This document shows positions 14,732 through 23,421 of a DNA stretch of 26,322 nt, piece by piece. The position numbers and the translations under genes are program-made. Each line of letters opens with the position of its first letter. Position 1 is the stretch's first letter. Origin of the DNA: Gammaproteobacteria bacterium UBA2675 (lineage in GTDB: Bacteria; Pseudomonadota; Gammaproteobacteria; Pseudomonadales; Pseudohongiellaceae); the NCBI GenBank assembly GCA_002354805.1, contig DEMH01000012.1, positions 270,063 through 296,384 on the forward strand. Reading direction: 5' to 3'. The notes under the pieces were generated by a model. It searched no databases. It was not told the DNA's origin and worked only from the letters and a program-made list of their open reading frames with translations.

Positions 14732-16159
14732 ATGAAAGTGATTTTTTTCGAAACAACCAATGCTACACCCCATATCGAAACATCTTTGGAGCTAGCGAAA
14801 CTTCATATTGAAAAAGGAGATTATGTTGAGTTCCACTTTCTAGGGCACTCAGTACCTTTCACTGAATTTTTGATTAGAAAGGTTGGTCTTTTTTTACCGG
14901 GTTGCTTGCCTGAAAGAAAAGGGGCTGAGCTAATTCGATCGAATCGTTTTAGATTCATCGAAGTACATACTGATTCAATAAAAGCTAACTTAGCTCTCCC
15001 TGTTTTGAATACCGCAGACGATCTGCGTGCGTATAAGTATAAATCTTATAATGCAGGGCTTTCGGCGTTGTCGTCTCTAGTCTCTCATACAAAGAGTTCA
15101 AGCCCTGATTTTCTTTATAATAAAAAATTACTTAGAAAAATATTGATAAGTGGTATCTCTATTTACGAATATGTTGGTAGCATATTGCGTTTAAGCAATC
15201 CTGATTTAGTCTATTTTTTTAATGGACGGTTTGCCAACAATCGTGCAATTTTGGACGCGGCGCAAGAGCAAAATGTCAATCTAATGATTCATGAAAGAGG
15301 AGCTAATAAAAATAAGTATGTTACGCGCCCTTTCATGCCCCACGATTTCGAGAAAATTAGAACCGAGATTTCGCAAGCTTGGTCACATATTCATAATGCT
15401 GAGAAATACGGGATTTCAAAAGATTTTTTTGAAGGGAAACGAAAGGGACTAGAGCAAGGATGGAAAAGTTTTACTAAAGGTCAGAAGCAGGGAGTAACCC
15501 TTTCAAATTTTGGTATGTCTCGCAAGCTAATAACTTACTATAGCTCCAGTGACGATGAGTTTGTAGCAGTCGGAGAAATTGTTAAGTGGGATAGATGGCC
15601 AGATCAACTGTCAGCAGTAAGAGATCTGATAGACATCGTTCGCAATAATAAATCGTTGGCGCTAGTCATAAGAATTCATCCGCATATGGCAGAAAAGCAT
15701 GAAGATGATCTAAAGCCATGGCTAGACTTAGATTTACCTGAGAATGCCCGCATAGTATTGCCAACAGATGAATTGGATACATACTCCCAAATCGAAGAGT
15801 CCGATGTGGTAGTAACCTGTGGATCTACCGTTGGTATTGAGAGTGTCTATTGGGGAACTCCCTCTGTTTGTTTAGGGCCAAGCTTGTACTCACAGCTTGA
15901 CGCTGTATATCTACCCACCAATAAAGCAGAGCTTCATTCAATGTTGCTGATAGATTCTTTGAATGCACAGTGCGATAGGGCATTGCCGTACGGCTATTAT
16001 ATGGCGACGTTTGGCATTGATTATAAATTCTACAAGGCTGAAACCCTACATTCCGGAACATTTATGGGCGTCAATTTGCAGTCGTTTGGAGTATGTGGAT
16101 TAATTCGCAAGTTTAGGCGCAGTGCCTATATTGCTGGAAAAAAATTGAAACTAATTTGA
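14732..16159 (+). CDS. GT-B-type glycosyltransferase, capsule-synthesis-like; candidate nonulosonate transferase
   Basis: The 475-residue protein has features of the capsule/surface-carbohydrate transferase group: a Rossmann-like N-terminus (KVIFFETTNATPHIE), LVYFFNGRFANNRAIL near 159-174, HERGANKN (187-194), RIHPH (314-318), and VVTCGSTVGIESVYWGTPSVC (360-380), the donor-binding pattern shared with Kdo and sialic-type transferases. It is the first gene after the Pse operon, separated by 113 bp, and begins a markedly AT-richer region. Its place next to PIG-L and PseI makes it the best candidate to add the CMP-nonulosonic acid to the glycan. Donor identity is inference. Confidence 0.65.
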   Translation: MKVIFFETTNATPHIETSLELAKLHIEKGDYVEFHFLGHSVPFTEFLIRKVGLFLPGCLPERKGAELIRSNRFRFIEVHTDSIKANLALPVLNTADDLRAYKYKSYNAGLSALSSLVSHTKSSSPDFLYNKKLLRKILISGISIYEYVGSILRLSNPDLVYFFNGRFANNRAILDAAQEQNVNLMIHERGANKNKYVTRPFMPHDFEKIRTEISQAWSHIHNAEKYGISKDFFEGKRKGLEQGWKSFTKGQKQGVTLSNFGMSRKLITYYSSSDDEFVAVGEIVKWDRWPDQLSAVRDLIDIVRNNKSLALVIRIHPHMAEKHEDDLKPWLDLDLPENARIVLPTDELDTYSQIEESDVVVTCGSTVGIESVYWGTPSVCLGPSLYSQLDAVYLPTNKAELHSMLLIDSLNAQCDRALPYGYYMATFGIDYKFYKAETLHSGTFMGVNLQSFGVCGLIRKFRRSAYIAGKKLKLI

Positions 16160-16178
16160 ATGGGTATCAGTAAAAATA

Positions 16179-17132
16179 ATGAAAAACTACAACTCGAAAA
16201 GTCGAATACTTATTACAGGAGGTGCTGGTTTTTTGGGATCTCATCTCTGTGAGAGGTTGTTGAAGGAAGGCAACGATATACTATGTCTTGATAATTTTTT
16301 CACTGGCACTAAGGACAATATTTCTCACTTGATGGGGCATCCAAATTTTGAGATTTTACGCCACGATGTAACTTTTCCATTGTATGTCGAGGTCGATCAG
16401 ATTTATAACCTTGCTTGCCCAGCTTCGCCGATACACTATCAGCATGACCCGGTGCAAACTACCAAAACGAGTGTGCACGGGGCTATTAATATGTTGGGTC
16501 TTGCAAAACGTACTGGCGCTAAGATATTTCAAGCTTCCACAAGTGAGGTGTATGGCGATCCTCAGATTCATCCTCAGCCAGAGAGCTATGTTGGTCACGT
16601 GAACCCAATTGGGCCAAGGTCTTGCTATGATGAAGGTAAACGCTGTGCCGAAACGTTATTTTTCGACTACCAACGTCAGCATAAGTTGTTGATCAAAGTT
16701 GCTAGGATATTTAATACCTACGGGCCCAGGATGCACCCAAATGATGGGCGCGTTGTTTCAAACTTTATCGTGCAGGCGTTACGAAATGAGCCGATAACTC
16801 TGTATGGCGATGGCTCTCAAACCAGGTCATTCTGCTATGTGGATGATCTCATCGAAGGATTTGTACTATTAATGGAATCGACTGATGAAGTTACCGGGCC
16901 AATTAATCTAGGTAATCCGACCGAGTTCAGTATGATCGAGCTGGCTGAAAGAGTAAAAGAGATAACTGGGTCACGTTCGACGTTTGTATTTAAAGCGCTG
17001 CCTGCGGATGATCCGAAACAGCGTAAGCCGGATATTTCTCAGGCAAGGCATGTTCTAAATTGGGAGCCTAGAATTCAGCTTGGTGATGGGCTAGAAAGGA
17101 CTATTGAGTACTTTGATACTATAATTAAATGA
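16179..17132 (+). CDS. uxs: UDP-glucuronate decarboxylase (UDP-xylose synthase)
   Basis: This 317-residue extended SDR converts UDP-glucuronate to UDP-xylose with release of CO2, via an enzyme-bound NAD cycle. Motifs: GGAGFLG at 14-20, YNLACPASPIHYQ (76-88), a UXS hallmark, STSEVYGDP (120-128), and PIGPRSCYDEGKRCAETL with Y150 and K154, the UXS-specific active site with its arginine. RIFNTYGPRM and the C-terminal PDISQAR complete the match. Length is that of the soluble bacterial form. It provides a pentose donor for the repeat unit, so one transferase nearby should use UDP-xylose. The UDP-glucose dehydrogenase that makes its substrate is not in the window. Confidence 0.92.
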   Translation: MKNYNSKSRILITGGAGFLGSHLCERLLKEGNDILCLDNFFTGTKDNISHLMGHPNFEILRHDVTFPLYVEVDQIYNLACPASPIHYQHDPVQTTKTSVHGAINMLGLAKRTGAKIFQASTSEVYGDPQIHPQPESYVGHVNPIGPRSCYDEGKRCAETLFFDYQRQHKLLIKVARIFNTYGPRMHPNDGRVVSNFIVQALRNEPITLYGDGSQTRSFCYVDDLIEGFVLLMESTDEVTGPINLGNPTEFSMIELAERVKEITGSRSTFVFKALPADDPKQRKPDISQARHVLNWEPRIQLGDGLERTIEYFDTIIK

Positions 17133-17195
17133 TATGAGAATAATTGGTTTTGGATGTGCAGAGCGTCTTAAACTTATGATATTTAGGTAACTTTG

Positions 17196-18182
17196 ATGAC
17201 TGATTCTGCAAAAAAAATTAATGGTCTTAATAAGGCTGTTTTATTCTTGGTCTTTAACAGACCTGATGTTACTGAAAAAGTATTTTCCGCAATTCGTAGA
17301 GTTAAGCCCCCGCGATTATATGTCGCAGCTGATGGGCCCCGCCTAAATAGGTTCGGAGAGTCTGATATTGTTTCAAAGGTTCGCAGTATTGCGACAGCGG
17401 TTGATTGGCCTTGTGAGGTTAAGACTCTTTTTCGTGATGAAAATGTGGGCTGTAGGATTGCAGTGAGTGGGGCGATATCTTGGTTTTTCGAGCACGAACA
17501 AGATGGGATTATATTGGAAGATGATTGCTTGCCTAGTGAAAGTTTTTTCTTCTTTTGTGAGGAGTTATTAGACCAGTATCATAGTGATGATAGAATCATG
17601 TCAATTTGCGGGACGAACATTGTTCCTGGGTTAAGGATAAAAGAAGATTACTTTTTTTCGAATTATGCATTGATGTGGGGCTGGGCTACTTGGGCCAGAG
17701 CTTGGAGGAAATATGATGCCGATCTTGCTATATGGAATTTAATTGATAAACGTGAATTTCTTGAGAACATAAATCTTGGGGGTGTTTTTTTTAGTTTTGT
17801 CTGGATGGATTTGCTCGAAAGAACTAGAAAGAACGAGATCGATACTTGGGATTATCAATGGATATTCTCTTGTTGGAGCAACAACGGATTAACGATTTTG
17901 CCTAAGAAGAATTTAATATCTAATATAGGATTTGCACCAGATGCAACACACACAAGTGGCTTTGACCCCTACCGTGATCAGCTAAATATACATGAAATAT
18001 CTTGGCCATTAGCGGCTCCATTGCATTTTGTGGCAAATAAAAAAGTTGACAATTTTCTCGGTAGATTTTGGTTTCATTCAACTTTCGGGAATGCTGTTAA
18101 GGTCTTCCTTCTTAGATTCAAAATTGTTAATTTGCTCAATAATTTTAAAAGAAGTATGTTGCAAGGTCGCCACAGAAATTAA
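17196..18182 (+). CDS. GT-A-like glycosyltransferase of the polysaccharide locus
   Basis: This 328-residue protein starts at ATG 17196, with AGG at 17185-17187 eight bases upstream; a TTG immediately before is less likely. N-terminal NKAVLFLVFNRPDVTEKVF and YVAADGPR resemble the nucleotide-binding start of GT-A enzymes. The acidic motif ILEDDCLPS (D109, D110) fits the metal-binding DxD position. MWGWATWARAW and DTWDYQWIF follow, as in the family often annotated as a nucleotide-diphospho-sugar (hemolytic-protein-like) transferase. Donor and acceptor cannot be read. Codon and base usage are AT-rich like its neighbours. Confidence 0.65.
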   Translation: MTDSAKKINGLNKAVLFLVFNRPDVTEKVFSAIRRVKPPRLYVAADGPRLNRFGESDIVSKVRSIATAVDWPCEVKTLFRDENVGCRIAVSGAISWFFEHEQDGIILEDDCLPSESFFFFCEELLDQYHSDDRIMSICGTNIVPGLRIKEDYFFSNYALMWGWATWARAWRKYDADLAIWNLIDKREFLENINLGGVFFSFVWMDLLERTRKNEIDTWDYQWIFSCWSNNGLTILPKKNLISNIGFAPDATHTSGFDPYRDQLNIHEISWPLAAPLHFVANKKVDNFLGRFWFHSTFGNAVKVFLLRFKIVNLLNNFKRSMLQGRHRN

Positions 18183-18218
18183 AAGATAGGCAAATCTGGT
18201 TGTTCCAGCTGAAGGTTT

Positions 18219-18224
18219 TATAAT
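18219..18224 (+). promoter_or_regulatory. Possible -10 box upstream of gmd
   Basis: A perfect TATAAT lies 44 bp upstream of the gmd ATG in an 85-bp intergenic stretch. The matching -35 is poor: TTGTTC at 18200-18205 is only 13 bp away. An internal promoter for gmd-fcl is possible but weakly supported. Confidence 0.25.
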
Positions 18225-18267
18225 CGAAGAGTTCATTATAAATTATTATTGCATTGAGGGATCAACA

Positions 18268-19386
18268 ATGAAAAAAGCTCTGATTACCGGTATTACTGGG
18301 CAAGATGGATCTTATTTAGCTGAATTCCTGTTGGGTAAAAATTACCAAGTCCATGGTATCAAGCGACGTGCCTCTTCCTTCAATTCTCAACGTATTGATC
18401 ACATCTATCAGGATCCTCATGTTGACAACCAGGATTTTATATTGCACTACGGCGATTTAACTGATACTTCCAATCTGACAAGAATTTTGCAGGATGTGAA
18501 GCCTGACGAGGTATACAACTTGGGGGCCCAATCCCATGTGGCTGTTTCATTTGAATCTCCTGAGTACACTGCTGATGTTGATGCTATTGGCACACTTCGT
18601 CTGCTTGAAGCCATTCGTTTGCTGGGTTTGGAAAAATCAACTCGCTTTTATCAGGCTTCTACATCTGAACTTTATGGCTTGGTGCAGGATACCCCTCAAA
18701 AGGAAACTACGCCGTTTTATCCCCGATCTCCTTATGCTGTTGCTAAGTTGTACGCTTACTGGATTACCGTTAACTATCGTGAGGCGTACGGCATGTATGC
18801 ATGCAATGGTATTTTGTTTAATCACGAGTCTCCAAGACGTGGAGAAACTTTTGTTACTCGAAAGATTACTCGTGGCCTAGCAAATATTGCTCAAGGCCTC
18901 GAGAGCTGCTTGTATATGGGTAACTTAGATTCTTTGCGGGATTGGGGGCACGCCAAAGATTACGTACGTATGCAATGGATGATGCTTCAGCGGGATGTTC
19001 CTGAGGATTTTGTGATAGCCACTGGTGTTCAGTATTCTGTGCGTGATTTTTTACGATGGAGTGCAAACGAGCTAGGAGTCGAACTACGCTTTGAGGGTGC
19101 TGGTGATCAGGAAGTAGCTATTGTAGATTCCGTGCAAGGAAATAAGGCTCCTTCCCTTAATGTGGGCGATGTTATAGTACGGATTGATCCGCGGTATTTT
19201 AGACCTACAGAAGTAGAGACTTTATTGGGTGATCCTACCAAGGCAAAATTAAAGCTTGGCTGGACACCAGAAATATCTGTGCGTGAGATGTGCAGTGACA
19301 TGGTTGCAGAAGATCTTAAATTAGCACAGAGCCATGCGTTGTTGAAGAAACATGGTTACGAATTGCCCATATCCATTGAGAATTAG
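18268..19386 (+). CDS. gmd: GDP-mannose 4,6-dehydratase
   Basis: This 372-residue extended SDR converts GDP-D-mannose to GDP-4-keto-6-deoxy-D-mannose with NADP. It shows GITGQDGSYL (8-17), VHGIKRRASSFN (28-39), GDLTD, NLGAQSHV, the active site STSELYG with T132 and E134, and YPRSPYAVAKLYAYW with Y156 and K160, then NHESPRRGETFVTRKI. Length and motifs are standard. A good GAGGG stands before the ATG. fcl follows after 4 bp, giving the usual two-gene route to GDP-L-fucose. The mannose-activating enzymes ManB/ManC are not in the window and must be elsewhere. Confidence 0.95.
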   Translation: MKKALITGITGQDGSYLAEFLLGKNYQVHGIKRRASSFNSQRIDHIYQDPHVDNQDFILHYGDLTDTSNLTRILQDVKPDEVYNLGAQSHVAVSFESPEYTADVDAIGTLRLLEAIRLLGLEKSTRFYQASTSELYGLVQDTPQKETTPFYPRSPYAVAKLYAYWITVNYREAYGMYACNGILFNHESPRRGETFVTRKITRGLANIAQGLESCLYMGNLDSLRDWGHAKDYVRMQWMMLQRDVPEDFVIATGVQYSVRDFLRWSANELGVELRFEGAGDQEVAIVDSVQGNKAPSLNVGDVIVRIDPRYFRPTEVETLLGDPTKAKLKLGWTPEISVREMCSDMVAEDLKLAQSHALLKKHGYELPISIEN

Positions 19387-19390
19387 ATCT

Positions 19391-20359
19391 ATGCACCATG
19401 TAAAAAGAATTTACGTTGCGGGCCATCGTGGCATGGTGGGCTCTGCTTTGGTGCGATTACTAGAAACGCAACAGCACTTCGAGTTGATTACTGCATCTAG
19501 AACTGAACTAGATTTGACAAACCAGGCGGCCGTCCAACAATTCTTCAGGGATAATAAGATTGATGAGGTTTACTTAGCGGCGGCTAGAGTTGGTGGTATA
19601 CATGCGAACAATACTTATCCTGCCGAATTTATTTACGAAAATTTAATGATTGAGACCAATATTATTCATGCTGCACACACGAATAACGTGCAAAAGCTGC
19701 TATTTCTGGGTTCTTCATGTATATATCCGAAATTCTCCGAGCAGCCTATGAAAGAAAGCGCATTGCTAACTGGACCTTTAGAGCCCACCAATGAACCCTA
19801 TGCAATTGCGAAAATTACAGGAATCAAGTTATGTGAGAGTTTCAACCGCCAATTCGGTCGTGACTATCGTAGTGTAATGCCAACAAATCTCTATGGTCCA
19901 AATGATAACTTTCATCCTGAAGATAGCCACGTTATACCAGCGATGATGCGCCGTTTTCATGAAGCCATGATTTCAGGCGCCAGCCAGGTGGTGGTTTGGG
20001 GTACCGGAAAACCCAGGCGTGAATTCATGCATGTTGACGATATGGCTGCCGCTTGCTTGTATGTAATGCACTTAAACTATGAAACGTATAGATCTAGCAC
20101 TGACCCAATGCTTTCGCATATTAACATAGGTACTGGGGATGACTGCTCCATAGATGAGCTCGCTCGGGTTATGGCAGATGTGGTTGGGTTTAAAGGCAGG
20201 GTGGTTTTTGATTCAAGTCGACCTGATGGATCGTTACGTAAATTGATGGATGTGCGTCGACTAGAACAGCTTGGATGGAGCCCTAGTATCAGTTTGAGCG
20301 ATGGGTTAGAAGAGCTATATTCTTGGTTTATTAAAAATATTGATAGTGTTAGAACTTAA
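19391..20359 (+). CDS. fcl: GDP-L-fucose synthase (GDP-4-keto-6-deoxymannose 3,5-epimerase/4-reductase)
   Basis: The 322-residue bifunctional enzyme completes GDP-L-fucose. Motifs: AGHRGMVGSA (10-19), AAARVGGIHAN (63-73), GSSCIYPK with S108, EPTNEPYAIAK with Y137 and K141, NLYGPNDNFHPE, and SHVIPAM carrying the acid/base histidine. I start at ATG 19391, four bases after the gmd stop; an upstream in-frame start (19352) lies within gmd and adds residues before the first strand. Together with gmd this marks fucose, or a fucose-derived sugar, as a component of the glycan. Confidence 0.95.
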   Translation: MHHVKRIYVAGHRGMVGSALVRLLETQQHFELITASRTELDLTNQAAVQQFFRDNKIDEVYLAAARVGGIHANNTYPAEFIYENLMIETNIIHAAHTNNVQKLLFLGSSCIYPKFSEQPMKESALLTGPLEPTNEPYAIAKITGIKLCESFNRQFGRDYRSVMPTNLYGPNDNFHPEDSHVIPAMMRRFHEAMISGASQVVVWGTGKPRREFMHVDDMAAACLYVMHLNYETYRSSTDPMLSHINIGTGDDCSIDELARVMADVVGFKGRVVFDSSRPDGSLRKLMDVRRLEQLGWSPSISLSDGLEELYSWFIKNIDSVRT

Positions 20360-20483
20360 TGCTGCAATGGATTAAATTGAATGTAAGTTCACAAATTGAT
20401 AGTGAATGACTTGTTCTATTGATTCTGTCGTAACGAAGCGACTTAAATTTATGAAAATCCTTTAACTTTTCAACGGCCAGCTA

Positions 20484-21806
20484 ATGTCAACAAAAATTGA
20501 TAATGTCGGATATCCCAAGCTAAGCGTTGTGATCGCCACCTATAACGCTGGTGACACTTTGCGACCCACTTTGGAATCCTTGCTTGCCCAGACCTATAAT
20601 AACTTTGAAATTATTTTAGTTGATGGGGGGTCCGTAGACGAAACTGTAGATTTTGCTAAAAAATATTCTGCAAACATTTCAACAATTATATCAGAGCCTG
20701 ATGAAGGAATAGCGGATGCTTGGAACAAAGCTCTAGCTTACGTAAATGGTGATTGGGTGACGTTTCTGAACTCCGGTGATTTGCTTCACCGCGATCACTT
20801 CTTGCGCGTTTCAGAGGTCACAGGTAATTACGAATACTCTCGGCCTACGATATTGTTTTGTGATGTATTAAAGTTTAATAACAAGAATCAACCGACTACT
20901 GTCATATCAGGGCGGCCCCCTAAACTGTCAAAAATTAAATTAGGAAGTGTTGGATTCTCTCACCCGGGTAGTTTTTCTGCGTTGTCTTGTTTTAGAGATG
21001 TCGGTCTATTTGATAAAAATCTAAAAATAGCTATTGATAGCGAGTGGATTCTACGTTGTTTCACGGCAGGTCACCATTTCGCTAAGTTCCAAAGTATTGC
21101 ATATATGGCTGAAGGAGGGGTAAGCGATCGATATTTCTACAAAGCTATTCGTGAATATTACGATGCAACGCTTCGACTTGATTTGACAACGATATTCGAA
21201 TCTAGGGTTCGTAGTATTATATTGCCTGTGTTAAGAAGCATACTACATTTATATAGAAGAACATTTAAACAACTACTGCGTACGTTAAAGCATATTCTTA
21301 TCCGGTTAGCTAATTTATTTGCGCAGCTTTTGCCGTTTTACTCGATGCGAAATTTATATTTTAGGCTTTTAGGATTCAAACTGGCGGCCAGTGCAACTAT
21401 TTCAATGGGTTTCCAGTTCTACGTGCCTGGAAGAATTGAATTAGGTGCTGGATCTGTAGTTAATAGAGATTGCCTCTTTGATAATCGTAGCAATATAGTT
21501 ATAGGAAAAAATGTCTCCATTGCGCGCAATGTAAAAATATTCACTGCTGGACATGATATAGAGTCTCCGTTTTTTGAAATGATCTCATCCCCAGTCTATA
21601 TCGATGATCATTCAGTGTTATTTGCTGGCGTTACAGTAATGCCTGGTGTTCGGATAGGTAGAGGTGCGGTTGTTTTAGGCTGCTCAGTTGTAACAAAAGA
21701 TGTGCAACCCATGTCAATTGTTGGGGGTGTGCCTGCGCGCTTTATATCGGATAGACATACGACACCCAGATACAATTTGAGTTACCCGTTTCCGCTGGCA
21801 ATGTGA
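20484..21806 (+). CDS. Fusion: family-2 glycosyltransferase plus left-handed beta-helix O-acetyltransferase
   Basis: The 440-residue protein joins two enzymes. Residues 12-235 form a GT2 domain: LSVVIATYNAG, ILVDGGSVDET (44-54), SEPDEGIADAWNKAL (70-84), and FLNSGD (94-99) at the metal-binding position. An amphipathic, basic linker (about 240-290) could lie against the membrane. Residues about 300-425 form a hexapeptide-repeat acyltransferase like WcaF: IGKNVSIARNV, the catalytic-type TAGHD with H356, and VFAG-like LFAGVTVMPGVRIGRGAVVLGCSVVTKDV, ending IVGGVPAR. It likely adds one sugar and O-acetylates it or a neighbour. In colanic acid clusters comparable domains (WcaE, WcaF) are encoded by separate adjacent genes. 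The 124 bp upstream show no clear promoter. Confidence 0.85.
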   Translation: MSTKIDNVGYPKLSVVIATYNAGDTLRPTLESLLAQTYNNFEIILVDGGSVDETVDFAKKYSANISTIISEPDEGIADAWNKALAYVNGDWVTFLNSGDLLHRDHFLRVSEVTGNYEYSRPTILFCDVLKFNNKNQPTTVISGRPPKLSKIKLGSVGFSHPGSFSALSCFRDVGLFDKNLKIAIDSEWILRCFTAGHHFAKFQSIAYMAEGGVSDRYFYKAIREYYDATLRLDLTTIFESRVRSIILPVLRSILHLYRRTFKQLLRTLKHILIRLANLFAQLLPFYSMRNLYFRLLGFKLAASATISMGFQFYVPGRIELGAGSVVNRDCLFDNRSNIVIGKNVSIARNVKIFTAGHDIESPFFEMISSPVYIDDHSVLFAGVTVMPGVRIGRGAVVLGCSVVTKDVQPMSIVGGVPARFISDRHTTPRYNLSYPFPLAM

Positions 21807-21807
21807 G

Positions 21808-23040
21808 ATGTCTTCTTTTATCTACATTTCGCCACTATTTCTTTATTTTCCGGTCATCTTTCCGGGTGTTGATACACAGCCTTTTCTTATTTTGGGCCTC
21901 TCTTTATATGGATTATTAGCGGGTCGAAATAGGAAGTTGCCTATCCCTATTCTCTTATTGATTTTGCTTATATTGTTACTAATTTTTTTGAGAGCCGGTG
22001 CAGAAGGAAATGTTTGGGGGGCATTTAGATCTATACAAGCTCTAGTTGGGCCAATAATATTTTTGGGTATTGTTGCTTTGTGGGCGGCCCCTCCGTCCCG
22101 TAGAGTAATGTCTTGTGTTGCTCTCTATTTTATATTGGTGGCTATGCTTGAGTGGTTTTTCCCGGATATATATAGAGTGATTGCAAGCGACCTATTAACC
22201 AGAGCTAGTGTTTCGGACGGACATAGAGGTGTCTCGCTTTTAACCACTGAGCCTACATATGCGGCCATCTCTATTTTGTATTTTTTGTTTTTAGCTATTT
22301 GGTCTGGAGAATACTGGGGATATAGTCATCGGTGGATAGAGCCTGTTCTGGCGATTTGTATGATGGCAACTGGTTCCACATATTTGATACTTTTTTTACT
22401 TGCTTTGGCTTTTTTGCGCTGGCCGTTAGTTACCGGTATGGCTGTGACAACTTTGCTTGTTTTTATTTCAATTTTTGGAGTGTATGCTCTAGACAATGAT
22501 CAGTCTGTCCGTCTGATAGTTGCTGCTTCAAGAGTGCTCGCAGTAGATCTTGATAATATACTATCCTCAATATCAATGCTTGATAGCAGCATCGGAAGTC
22601 GACTTGTAACAAATGTGGCCAGCTACATCACGCCTTTTCATTCTCCATTCGGAATGGGACTGAACTGTGAGTCCCTTCCCAACGCACTTTATGCAGCAAG
22701 ATTTGATTTTGCATATGACAATCCAGTTATCAGTTTTGCTATGTACAATGGTTGCTTGAAGCCGCAATCCTACTTTGCAGCCATCACCCTTGGTTTTGGG
22801 ATGTTCTCGGTAATATTTTTCTTTTTGATCCTTCTAACATGTCGTCATATTGCTCGACTTAGCAAACAAAAGATTTGGTCATCAGCGTTTGTTGTGGCTG
22901 TTATAGTATTAGCTGTTCAGGGACAAATTACTAATCCTATTCCTTGGATAATGCTTTTTATTGCATTTAACTTGAAATATAGGAACTTAGTTCAACATAG
23001 AGGCCAATGTAGTGGTCTAATAAAACCGGACACCATTTAA
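21808..23040 (+). CDS. wzy: Wzy-like O-antigen/polysaccharide polymerase, C-terminus replaced by IS sequence
   Basis: This very hydrophobic 410-residue protein has about ten or more membrane segments, a large polar loop after mid-protein (about residues 230-330), and the motif LLTTEPTYAAI in an outer loop, matching the general pattern of Wzy polymerases, which join lipid-linked repeat units in the periplasmic leaflet. It begins one base after the GT2 fusion stop. From base 23008 the reading frame runs into an insertion sequence: the last ten residues (CSGLIKPDTI) and the stop are IS-encoded. How many native residues are lost is unknown; it may still work because the last membrane segments appear present. 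Assignment rests on topology and context. Confidence 0.65.
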   Translation: MSSFIYISPLFLYFPVIFPGVDTQPFLILGLSLYGLLAGRNRKLPIPILLLILLILLLIFLRAGAEGNVWGAFRSIQALVGPIIFLGIVALWAAPPSRRVMSCVALYFILVAMLEWFFPDIYRVIASDLLTRASVSDGHRGVSLLTTEPTYAAISILYFLFLAIWSGEYWGYSHRWIEPVLAICMMATGSTYLILFLLALAFLRWPLVTGMAVTTLLVFISIFGVYALDNDQSVRLIVAASRVLAVDLDNILSSISMLDSSIGSRLVTNVASYITPFHSPFGMGLNCESLPNALYAARFDFAYDNPVISFAMYNGCLKPQSYFAAITLGFGMFSVIFFFLILLTCRHIARLSKQKIWSSAFVVAVIVLAVQGQITNPIPWIMLFIAFNLKYRNLVQHRGQCSGLIKPDTI

Positions 23041-23139
23041 GGTGGTAACATTACCACATTGACAGAGGTGTTCGATGGTTAGAAAACGACGCACATTTAC
23101 AACAGAATTCAAATTGGAAGCCGCCCAGCTGGCCCGCTC
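23008..23139 (+). mobile_element. IS element A: left end of an IS3-type element, interrupted
   Basis: The segment starts TGTAGTGGTC, a TG-initiated end typical of IS3 elements, at the exact point where Wzy coding is lost. It contains the start of an OrfA (23075 onward). It is broken at 23140 by element B. The right part, if it survives, lies past the window end. The boundary is inferred from the end-like sequence. Confidence 0.6.
23075..23139 (+). pseudogene. N-terminal fragment of IS3-type transposase OrfA (element A)
   Basis: From ATG 23075 the frame reads MVRKRRTFTTEFKLEAAQLA, the standard start of IS3-family OrfA helix-turn-helix proteins. After about 21 residues it enters element B and stops at 23221. 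Only the first helix is left, so no function is expected. Confidence 0.75.
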
Positions 23140-23356
23140 TGGCAGGATAGTTGACACCATCTACTTTTCACCAGATGGGCGGATTGAGAATATGAGTGGC
23201 ACGATTTTCACAGGAGCGTAAGGAAGCAGTTTTGAGCCGGTTACTGCCGCCGTACAACATGACGGTATCAGAGCTGGCAAAAATGGAAGGCATCAGCGAG
23301 GCAACCCTTTATAATTGGCGCAAGCAAGTCAGATTAAGAGGACGTGCAGCCCGCCA
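23140..23356 (+). mobile_element. IS element B: left-end fragment, interrupted by element C
   Basis: It begins TGGCAGGATAGTTG, a 13/14 match to the left end of element C (23357), so both appear to be related IS with the same terminal repeat. It carries the first third of an OrfA from GTG 23196. It breaks at about 23356 where element C starts. Confidence 0.6.
23196..23356 (+). pseudogene. Truncated transposase OrfA (element B)
   Basis: Starting at GTG 23196 it reads MARFSQERKEAVLSRLLPP and then GISEATLYNWRKQ, clearly homologous to OrfA of element C but divergent (for example FSQ versus YSM). Homology stops at about residue 50. The frame then runs on through C's left end to 23483 as a chimera with no meaning. 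It preserves the helix-turn-helix only. Confidence 0.75.
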
Positions 23357-23421
23357 TGTCAGGATAGTTGTCCGGTCGTCTGAATCAGTGAAACGTAGAT
23401 GGCGGGCGCAGGAAGATACAG

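Noticed and set aside
20416..20444. Possible terminator after fcl (GTCG/CGAC pairing)
   Set aside because: Only a 4-bp stem with an 8-base loop and no T-run.
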